Part shown: in pieces, positions 7,307 through 13,562 of the stretch
Layout: the number at the start of each line of letters is the position of its first letter
Numbering within the stretch: position 1 is the first letter of the stretch
Origin: an uncultured Desulfovibrionaceae bacterium
GTDB lineage: Bacteria > Desulfobacterota > Desulfovibrionia > Desulfovibrionales > Desulfovibrionaceae
Length of the DNA: 15,602 bases
NCBI GenBank assembly: GCA_947037905.1
Contig: CAMQUX010000013.1
Coordinates: 1-15,602, forward strand
Direction of reading: 5' to 3'
Notes under the pieces: model-generated
The model's input: only the letters and a program-made list of their open reading frames with translations
What the model was told of the DNA's origin: nothing
The model's database searches: none
Position numbers and translations under genes: made by a program

Positions 7307-9334
7307 TTATTTTTGCAAGGAAAGTGGCGCAATAGATAGACAAATCATTGGCGGCACTTGTTTTCTTTTAAAAGCAGAGGCTTTATATAATTGCAAAATC
7401 TGCTCTACTTGCTCTTTTAAAAAGCCCTTTGCGACAATTTCAGAATATGTATTTTTCTCTTCTAAGAACAGTTTTAATATAGCATCTAAGTCTTCATATG
7501 CGGGCAGACTGTCCTCATCTTTTTGGTCAGGGCGAAGTTCTGCGCTTGGGGCTTTTGTTAAAATATTCTCTGGAATAATATTTCCTTTATGGATATTTAT
7601 CCACCTTGCAAGCTCATAAACTTGGCATTTATATAAATCTGCTAGAGGGCTTATGGCTCCGACTGTATCTCCATAAAGTGTACAATACCCAACACTGCTC
7701 TCACTTTTATTACTTGTTGTTACAACCACATACCCTTCCTTATTGCTTATTGCCATAAGAAGCGTACCACGAATTCTTGCCTGTAAATTTTCCTCAGCTA
7801 AACCTTTTTCATATCCCTGCCAGTACTCAGACAGTGTGCTCTCATATGTGTCCATAAGTGCTGCTATTGGCACTGTTCGTGTTGGCATGTTCATATTCTT
7901 AGCTAGAAGCAGCGAATCTGTTACACTCCCCTCTGAGCTATACGGAGAAGGCAATAGGACACCTAAAACATTTTCACTCCCTAACACCTCAACAAGAAGT
8001 GCTGCAACGAGTGCAGAATCTATACCGCCTGATAAACCTAAGGTCGCTTTTGATATTTTATTCTGCATAAAAAAACTTCCTAGAGAGAATATAAGCGCAT
8101 TGTATATATATTCTATGTGTTCGGATAAATCTGCTACTAAATCCTCAGCTAAATTCTCTACTGAATTTACTGAATTTCCAGCTGATTTTTTTACTTGTGT
8201 ACTTTCATTTATTTCAGATGAGATACTTTGGACAGCTTGCTTATCTTGCTGATTTTGTTTACCATATTTATCTTGTTTAGCTTGTGATATAAGCTCATTT
8301 TGCTGATTTTTTTCATTTTGCTCATCTAATAACATTATTTTATTTGCTTCTTCAAAAAAAGCTAAGCGTTCGATAGTTTTTCCTTTGCTTGTTATAAATA
8401 AAGAGCCTCCCTCAATTATTTGCATATGAGAAAAGGCTACTGTATTGCAAGAAAAACATGCTAGTCCCTGCTTTTTTACACACTCCGATATATATTCTTC
8501 TTTCTCTTGTATTTTTTGCACAAAAGGAAAATGAGCAAGATGTAATATTGCACTCACATGACTTGTATTACTTGCACTATTTACATTGCTTGCATTATTT
8601 GTATCACTTGCACTATTTGCATTGTTTGCATTGTTTGCATTGTTTGCATTATTTGCATTGTTTGCATTGTTTGCATTATTTGTATTATTTGCACAATTTG
8701 CATTGCTTGCATTATTTGTATTACTTGCACTATTTGCATTATTTGCATTATTTGCATTGTTTGCATTGTTTGCATTATTTGTATTATTTGCACAATTTGC
8801 AGGATTTACTAAATTTGCATGGCTCGCAAGATTTGCACAAGTCCCAGAATTTACTGGATTTGCATACCTTGCAAAATTTGCATCAACTGTACAAATACTA
8901 TCTTCTAAGCATACTATAAATTCTTTATCTGCTTTTTTATCTGCAATAGTAATTTTGCTTCCATGCGGGGTCTTATATATTATCTCGCAAATACCATTCT
9001 TATCTATTAAAATTGCTGCTGAGTGCAGTTTGCCCTCTTTTTCCCACAAAGTACCAAGTAAAAGCGGTTTTGTGAGGTTTGTTTGTATATACTCTAGCGC
9101 CTTGTTTATCTTTTCTTGCACAATAGATGCAGTGTTTTTTTTATCTTCTTTTTTAGTCCAAAAAAATTTTTCCGCAAAAGCATCCTCATAAATAGAGGCT
9201 GTTCCTGTTAAGCAAAATGAACCTGTTAGAAAAAAATCTGCATCTGCACATTCTTTCATGGCAGATACTATTTTCTGTGCATTCGCATCTATATCATCAA
9301 AAGAATTTACTATCTGAAGCATTGCTATTTTCAT
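7307..9334 (-). CDS. nadE: NAD+ synthetase with degenerate, repeat-interrupted glutaminase domain
   Basis: NadE makes NAD+ from deamido-NAD+, ATP and ammonia in the cytoplasm. At 675 residues it is over 100 longer than usual two-domain bacterial forms. The C-terminal synthetase half (about 400-675) is well preserved: P-loop SGGIDSA (435-441), QARIRG, TTSNKSESSVGYCTLYGD, ISPLADLYK and KAPSAELRPDQKDEDSLP. The N-terminal nitrilase-like glutaminase half is poor. The usual FPELALTG reads TGSFCLTG, replacing catalytic Glu with Ser39, and no ICED-type nucleophile motif is found (nearest cysteines 142 and 148). At that point an Asn/Ala repeat (about 158-258) interrupts the domain. A second Gln/Asn/Lys-rich insertion (about 335-395) separates the domains. 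It probably uses free ammonia or a separate amidotransferase partner. The gene lies between the putP terminator and the nrf region. The ribosome site before the ATG is weak. Confidence 0.9.
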   Translation of the reverse strand: MKIAMLQIVNSFDDIDANAQKIVSAMKECADADFFLTGSFCLTGTASIYEDAFAEKFFWTKKEDKKNTASIVQEKINKALEYIQTNLTKPLLLGTLWEKEGKLHSAAILIDKNGICEIIYKTPHGSKITIADKKADKEFIVCLEDSICTVDANFARYANPVNSGTCANLASHANLVNPANCANNTNNANNANNANNANNANSASNTNNASNANCANNTNNANNANNANNANNANNANNANSASDTNNASNVNSASNTSHVSAILHLAHFPFVQKIQEKEEYISECVKKQGLACFSCNTVAFSHMQIIEGGSLFITSKGKTIERLAFFEEANKIMLLDEQNEKNQQNELISQAKQDKYGKQNQQDKQAVQSISSEINESTQVKKSAGNSVNSVENLAEDLVADLSEHIEYIYNALIFSLGSFFMQNKISKATLGLSGGIDSALVAALLVEVLGSENVLGVLLPSPYSSEGSVTDSLLLAKNMNMPTRTVPIAALMDTYESTLSEYWQGYEKGLAEENLQARIRGTLLMAISNKEGYVVVTTSNKSESSVGYCTLYGDTVGAISPLADLYKCQVYELARWINIHKGNIIPENILTKAPSAELRPDQKDEDSLPAYEDLDAILKLFLEEKNTYSEIVAKGFLKEQVEQILQLYKASAFKRKQVPPMICLSIAPLSLQK
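8561..8863. repeat. In-frame 9-bp minisatellite (Asn-Asn-Ala) within nadE
   Basis: The coding (minus) strand repeats a 9-nt unit of the AACAATGCA type, encoding runs of NNA. A clear higher-order duplication is visible: a 33-codon unit (8696-8794) and a 39-codon unit (8579-8695). Both begin Cys-Ala-Asn-Asn-Thr-Asn-Asn, then a run of NNA triplets, then a Ser-Ala-Ser-x-Thr-Asn-Asn segment. They differ mainly by two extra NNA triplets, as expected from slippage in multiples of 9 that keeps the frame. Degenerate copies extend to about 8863. Confidence 0.92.
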
Positions 9335-9465
9335 ATACTCAACCTTAAATAAATGTATTGTTCACAAGTCTAAGTCATTCTCTTTTTCTTGTTATCGTAT
9401 TTTTTAAGATACAAAGACTAAGAAAAAATGTACTTTCTTTTAGTTAAAATGCACATAGCATTCGC

Positions 9466-9524
9466 AAAAAGGATACTATTCCCTATTAGCTCTATAAGCT
9501 AATAAATGCAATAGTATCCTTTTT
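9466..9524 (-). terminator. Rho-independent terminator after putP
   Basis: A 15-bp outer stem (9466-9480 with 9510-9524) and an inner 8-bp stem (9484-9491 with 9497-9504) form one long interrupted hairpin. On the minus strand the stem ends in TTTTT. It lies 30 nt beyond the putP C-terminal stop and separates putP from nadE, so nadE needs its own promoter in 9335-9465. I could not identify that promoter convincingly. Confidence 0.82.
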
Positions 9525-9553
9525 TTAATTTTATTTTGTTTTGTTTTAAGAGC

Positions 9554-9934
9554 CTATAAACTTTTATCTTTTACGATTTGTTTCATATCATCAAATTGTG
9601 TGAGTATTTCTTGGTTTTCTTGTTTAAAAAAGTAGCTCATTATAAATACAACAAGGAAATTACTTAAAAATCCTGGTACAATTTCATACATATATTTACC
9701 TAAACCTAAATACTGCCATACAACAAGTACTACTGTACCTGTGAGCATTCCAGCTAAAGCACCATGCCATGTTGCCTTGCGTGAAAAAAGAGAAATAAGA
9801 ACTAAAGGACCAAAAGCAGCACCAAAGCCAGCCCAAGCATATGCAACTAATCCTAGTACTGTACTGTTTGGATTAAAAGCTAAAAAGGTTGCTATAATTG
9901 AAATAAGTAATACGCATAAACGCCCTGCTAACAT
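9554..9934 (-). CDS. putP: Sodium/proline symporter, C-terminal fragment in the -1 frame
   Basis: This 126-residue frame continues PutP after the frame break. It aligns with the end of E. coli PutP: AGRLCVLLISI, VLGLVAYAWAGFGAAFGP, ALAGMLTGTVVLVVW, YEIVPGF, with about three membrane helices and a short charged tail. The ATG at 9934 overlaps the stop of the N-terminal frame (TAATG), so it could be reached by termination-reinitiation. Upstream of the ATG the same frame reads E-K-E-L, matching the conserved QKEL of PutP, which shows that the ancestral gene was continuous. No ribosome site with normal spacing serves this ATG alone. By itself the fragment is unlikely to be functional. Confidence 0.85.
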   Translation of the reverse strand: MLAGRLCVLLISIIATFLAFNPNSTVLGLVAYAWAGFGAAFGPLVLISLFSRKATWHGALAGMLTGTVVLVVWQYLGLGKYMYEIVPGFLSNFLVVFIMSYFFKQENQEILTQFDDMKQIVKDKSL

Positions 9935-9960
9935 TAGCTCTTTTTCTTATAAAAATCCTC
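9927..9960 (-). other. putP: putP frame-break site with possible -1 slippery sequence
   Basis: On the minus strand the reading frame meets AAA AAG (9940-9945) just before AGC TAA. Slipping back one base there gives GAA AAA GAG CTA ATG, exactly the frame of the C-terminal part. An SD-like GAGGA (9956-9960) lies 9-10 nt upstream of the slip heptamer GAAAAAG, as in E. coli dnaX. A small palindrome GCTAATGTTAGC (9927-9938) spans the stop/start. One extra A in the run would also restore the frame. GAGGAT also encodes the conserved Glu-Asp, so the SD match may be coincidental. Confidence 0.55.
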
Positions 9961-11007
9961 TGTTAAAACAGACGAAGAAACAAGTAACTGAGAATCAATT
10001 GTGGACATAATAGCAGATAAAATAGCTGCGAGTAAAATTCCTGCAACCCAAGGGCTAAAAAGGTCTTTTATCATAAATATAAATACTTTTTCTTTTTCTG
10101 AACTCGCAAGATCAGGGAAAAGCACAATAGCAATAGCACCAACAGAACATGCTCCTAAAAGAGAAATAAATACCCAAACACCTGCAATTGACATGGATTT
10201 AGGTAAATCTTTTAAAGAGCGAATGCTCATAAAACGAGTAAGAATATGAGGCTGACCAAAATAACCAAGCCCCCAAGAAATTGTTGAAATTATTGCTATA
10301 AGAGAAAGGCTCCCGCCGCCTACAGTTTGAAAAATATTTAAACTTTTTCCCTGCGCTTCTATACCTGCAAGTAAGGCATCAAAACCACCAACAGCATTGA
10401 AACCAACATACGGAACTATTAAAATGGCAAAAAACATGAGCGCACCTTGAAAAAGGTCTGTCCAGCACACTGCTAAAAATCCACCTAAAAAAGTATATAA
10501 TACAATAACTATCGCACCACAGACAACCGCTATTTCATAATCAAGACCAAACATTGCCTCAAAAAGTTTTCCTGCTGCAACAAGTCCTGAAGATGCATAT
10601 ATGGTAAAAAAGATAAGAATTATTAGAGAAGAGAGTATTCGAAGTAAGCCTGTTGGATCCTGAAAGCGACTTTCAAAATATGAGGCAAGTGTCATGGATT
10701 TTGTTTGTTCTGTTGAGACACGGAGACGAGGAGACACAAAATACCAGTTAAGCATTGTGCCTATAAAAAGACCTATAGCAATCCAACTTTCGCTCATCCC
10801 TGAAAGATATATAGCACCAGGGAGCCCCATAAGTAACCAGCCGCTCATATCACTTGCTTGTGCAGAAAGTGCCGTTACCCAGCTACCCATGCCTCGACCA
10901 CCTAAAAGATAGTCTTCAATATTTGTTGTTTTCTTATAAAAATAAATCCCAACACCCAAAAGAAAAATAAAATATACACCAAATGTTACAAGTGATTCAA
11001 TACTCAT
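9934..11007 (-). CDS. putP: Sodium/proline symporter, N-terminal fragment (frame-broken)
   Basis: PutP imports proline with Na+ across the inner membrane (solute:sodium symporter family, LeuT-like fold). This 357-residue part matches E. coli PutP closely: DYLLGGRGMGSWVTALSA, ASDMSGWLLMGLPGA (with the Asp needed for Na+ binding), SESWIAIGL, FFTIYASSGLVA, WGLGYFGQPHI and ILSAIMST (Na+-site Ser/Thr). It stops soon after TEDFYK, in a cytoplasmic loop. About 8 residues of the loop are missing relative to E. coli, and the rest lies in the -1 frame. GAGG lies 10 nt before the ATG. Together the two parts give a near full-length 480-residue transporter. It is either a pseudogene, a sequencing indel in A5, or a recoded gene. 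Confidence 0.88.
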   Translation of the reverse strand: MSIESLVTFGVYFIFLLGVGIYFYKKTTNIEDYLLGGRGMGSWVTALSAQASDMSGWLLMGLPGAIYLSGMSESWIAIGLFIGTMLNWYFVSPRLRVSTEQTKSMTLASYFESRFQDPTGLLRILSSLIILIFFTIYASSGLVAAGKLFEAMFGLDYEIAVVCGAIVIVLYTFLGGFLAVCWTDLFQGALMFFAILIVPYVGFNAVGGFDALLAGIEAQGKSLNIFQTVGGGSLSLIAIISTISWGLGYFGQPHILTRFMSIRSLKDLPKSMSIAGVWVFISLLGACSVGAIAIVLFPDLASSEKEKVFIFMIKDLFSPWVAGILLAAILSAIMSTIDSQLLVSSSVLTEDFYKKKS

Positions 11008-11052
11008 GATGGGCTGTCCTCTTTAATTATTTTTACTTATTTTTACCACTTT

Positions 11053-11079
11053 TATGTTCTAGTATGCACTAGACACATA
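11053..11079. promoter_or_regulatory. Dyad element between ntrX and putP
   Basis: TATGTTCTAG and CTAGACACATA are inverted copies (one-base bulge) around TATGCA, in the 76-nt gap between the ntrX stop and the putP start. No T-run follows on the minus strand, so it reads better as an operator or leader hairpin for putP than as a terminator. The half-site TATGTTCTAG also occurs once upstream of nrfH (near 7032-7041). The function is unknown. Confidence 0.35.
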
Positions 11080-11083
11080 ATAG

Positions 11084-12592
11084 CTATTCTATTTCTAGAT
11101 CATAATTTTTCAATTTTTTATACAAAGAGCTTCGCTCAAGACCTGTTATGCGAGCTAACTGGCTCATATTTCCATTACATTCATTTAATTTAGTTTGCAA
11201 GAACATGAGCTCGAAAGTAGCTTTTGCTTCACGAAAATCATCTACATAATGGATTTTTTCACATTCAGCAGGGCGAACTTTTTCAGCATCTAATACTTCT
11301 TCATCAGCTTGAGTACTTTCATCAGTACGAACTTTTTCAACATCTAGTACTTTTCCAGCAGGTCGAGTACTTTCATCAAAACAAATGCTTTTATCAGAAC
11401 AAACACTTTCGGCTTTTAAAGTTTCTAAACCTAAGAACTCTTGTGGCAACATAGCTGCTAAAATTTTCTCGCCTGGATAAAGTATAAGCATACGTTCCAC
11501 AAAATTTTTAAGCTCACGAGCATTTCCAGGCCAAGTATAAGCCATTATTTTATCTAATGCTTCTGTTGTAAATTCTACGGATTTAAACCCATGCTGTATA
11601 ATGAGTGATTGCATAAAATTTTCAATAAATAGAGGTATATCAGAAACTCTTTCTGCGAGCGGCATGAGTTTTAATGGAAAAACATTCAAGCGATAATACA
11701 AATCTTCACGAAAGTTTCCTTTCTGTATTTCTTCTTGCAAATCTTTATTTGTCGCTGCAACTATTCGTACATCTATAGCTATTGTTGTTCTACCACCTAC
11801 TCGCTCTAGCTGTCTTTCTTGTAACACTCGCAAAACTTTTGCCTGTGTTTTTAAACTCATATCACCTATTTCATCTAAAAAAAGTGTCCCTTTGTTTGCC
11901 AACTCAAATTTGCCAATTTGAGTTTTCTCAGCTCCTGTGAACGCCCCTTTCTCATAACCAAAAAGTTCCGCTTCGATTAATTCTTCAGGGATTGCAGCAC
12001 AATTTATTGCTACAAAAATTTCTTTGGCTCTTTTACTTTGCTGATGCACAAGCCTTGCACATATTTCTTTACCTGTACCGTTTGCACCAGTTATTAACAC
12101 CCAACTATCTGTTGGTGCAACCTGCTCCACAGAATGGCGAAGAAGTTTAATAGATTCTGTGTTTCCTAAAAGTTGTAGCGCTTTACCTTTAAATTGTTCT
12201 TTTTTAAGTGCTTCATTTTCTTCTAATAATTGTACAAAATTAAAAGCTTTTTCTGTTGCAATGAGGACTTTATCTAAGGATAAAGGCTTCTCTATAAAAT
12301 CATATGCGCCTTTTTTTATAGCGTCTACAGCAGTTTCAACATTGCCATGGCCAGATATTACTATTATTAATAGCTTGGGATATTTTTTTATTATTTGTTC
12401 AAGTACAACTAAACCGTCTTCATGTTTCAGCCATACATCAAGGAAAATTATATCAGGAAAAAATTCATCGAAAAGAGCAAGAGCTTTCTCGCCACTTTCA
12501 GCACTTTTTACAAGATACCCTTCATCTTTAAAAATACCACTCAAAGAGTCTCTTATGCTTTTTTCATCGTCTATAACAAAAATTCGCTTCAT
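11084..12592 (-). CDS. ntrX: NtrX-type sigma-54-dependent response regulator
   Basis: This is the cytoplasmic partner of NtrY. The 502-residue protein has a receiver with phosphoacceptor Asp52 and the NtrX-like stretch ISGHGNVETAVDAIKKGAYD. Its AAA+ domain is fully canonical: Walker A GANGTGKE (from Gly169), GAFTGA (216-221), Walker B FLDEIG, sensor I AATNKD, arginine fingers FRED and YYRLN, and sensor II GNAREL. The C-terminal Fis-type HTH is ARITGLERSSLYKKLKNYD. It should therefore activate sigma-54 promoters. Between the AAA+ domain and the HTH lies a repetitive acidic linker (about 395-445) holding two 18-residue copies. I chose ATG 12592 because AAGAG (12601-12605) is 8 nt upstream; the in-frame ATG 12598 has only a 2-nt gap. 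It is the last gene of the ntrY-epimerase-ntrX operon, 21 nt after the epimerase stop. Confidence 0.94.
   Translation of the reverse strand: MKRIFVIDDEKSIRDSLSGIFKDEGYLVKSAESGEKALALFDEFFPDIIFLDVWLKHEDGLVVLEQIIKKYPKLLIIVISGHGNVETAVDAIKKGAYDFIEKPLSLDKVLIATEKAFNFVQLLEENEALKKEQFKGKALQLLGNTESIKLLRHSVEQVAPTDSWVLITGANGTGKEICARLVHQQSKRAKEIFVAINCAAIPEELIEAELFGYEKGAFTGAEKTQIGKFELANKGTLFLDEIGDMSLKTQAKVLRVLQERQLERVGGRTTIAIDVRIVAATNKDLQEEIQKGNFREDLYYRLNVFPLKLMPLAERVSDIPLFIENFMQSLIIQHGFKSVEFTTEALDKIMAYTWPGNARELKNFVERMLILYPGEKILAAMLPQEFLGLETLKAESVCSDKSICFDESTRPAGKVLDVEKVRTDESTQADEEVLDAEKVRPAECEKIHYVDDFREAKATFELMFLQTKLNECNGNMSQLARITGLERSSLYKKLKNYDLEIE
11271..11378. repeat. Two tandem 54-bp repeats in the ntrX linker
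   Basis: Units 11271-11324 and 11325-11378 are imperfect 54-bp direct repeats encoding two 18-residue copies, starting DESTRPAGKVLDVEKVR and DESTQADEEVLDAEKVR. They lie in the linker between the AAA+ and HTH domains. The unit is a multiple of three, so copy-number change would keep the frame. Confidence 0.88.
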
Positions 12593-12613
12593 ACGCATAA
12601 CTCTTAGTTTTTT

Positions 12614-13546
12614 TTAAATGTTTTTCTCTTCTAATATTGTTTCTACTAGCTCGTGTAAAACAATATCTATATCTGAATGCGCAAAACTAAAACCTAAATT
12701 TTGAATTTTGCCACTATCACAAACAGAAAGTGATGATATAACTTCTTTTAAATGTTTACCAAAATATGCTTGCATTAAAAAATCTGGCAATGGACATGTT
12801 GGGCGTCTCATTATTGAACTCATTTTCTTGGCAAAGTTCTTACATGTTAACCCAGCAGTTGCGTTAATATTAAAAACTCCTGAGATATCTTTTTGCTCGA
12901 GTAAAAATACAACCGCAGCTGCCAAATCATTTTCATGAACCCATGAAAACTCTCTTTCGCCTTTCTCTTTACGTGGATAAAAACAAAGAGACTTTCGATA
13001 TGAAGAAACCAATCTCTCTAAAAACCCACCAGCACCTAAAACAAGCCCTGAGCGAACTATAACACGTGGAATGCCCATTTTTTCGATAGCATCTGTTGAC
13101 TTTTCCCATGCAACACAAAATTCGGACAAAGAACTATCTCCGCTTGTAGCATTCTCTTTAACATACCCATCAGCCTCTCCGTAATAGGAAGTAGAAGAAT
13201 TCTGTAGTAACATTCGAGGTTTTACTCCTCGGTGGCTTATGGCTTTTTCAAAAATTTTACCTACTATTAACATCTCATCTAAAGCATTCTTTTGCTGACT
13301 GCTTGTTTTATTCTTACAATATAAATCTTCACCCATTAAATTTATAAGTATTGTATCTTCTTCTAAAAGGTTCTCCCAAGCTCTGGTATCTTCATTTAAA
13401 AGAAAACCCATATTTCCTTTACCAAAAAGATTTGCAACTTCACTAAGATTATTTGATAATATAATCAATTCATAACCTATTTCTTGCAACTTCCTGCAAA
13501 GAGGGAGTCCTACAAAACCAGAACCTCCAGCGATTACTGCACGCAT
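12614..13546 (-). CDS. TIGR01777-family NAD(P)-dependent epimerase (YfcH/SDR39U1-like)
   Basis: This is an extended short-chain dehydrogenase/reductase-like protein of unknown substrate. The 310-residue product has the N-terminal dinucleotide motif GGSGFVG (7-13), the family segment SSTSYYGEADG (117-127), the WEKSTDA stretch (147-153), VRSGLVLGAGGFL, and SWVHENDLA (201-209). The C-terminal DUF1731-like part (about 250-300) has VISSLSVCDSGKIQNLGFSF. AGGAG lies 7 nt before the ATG. It lies 16 nt after ntrY and just before ntrX, so all three are probably co-transcribed. Why an epimerase sits inside a two-component operon is unclear; it may link envelope or sugar-nucleotide metabolism to NtrYX, which is inference. 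Confidence 0.9.
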   Translation of the reverse strand: MRAVIAGGSGFVGLPLCRKLQEIGYELIILSNNLSEVANLFGKGNMGFLLNEDTRAWENLLEEDTILINLMGEDLYCKNKTSSQQKNALDEMLIVGKIFEKAISHRGVKPRMLLQNSSTSYYGEADGYVKENATSGDSSLSEFCVAWEKSTDAIEKMGIPRVIVRSGLVLGAGGFLERLVSSYRKSLCFYPRKEKGEREFSWVHENDLAAAVVFLLEQKDISGVFNINATAGLTCKNFAKKMSSIMRRPTCPLPDFLMQAYFGKHLKEVISSLSVCDSGKIQNLGFSFAHSDIDIVLHELVETILEEKNI

Positions 13547-13562
13547 TTTATTACTCCTATAC

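Noticed and set aside
7272..7619. Plus-strand 115-codon reading frame
   Set aside because: It is antisense to the conserved nadE C-terminus and has no family motifs.
8561..8863. CRISPR-like array
   Set aside because: The unit is 9 bp with no spacers, lies in frame within nadE, and no cas genes are nearby.
8458..9191. Several long plus-strand and overlapping reading frames (Leu/Ala/Phe- or Cys/Ile-rich) across 8458-9191
   Set aside because: They are translations of the 9-bp nadE repeat in other frames; a stop-free repeat opens every frame. They have no ribosome sites or family motifs.
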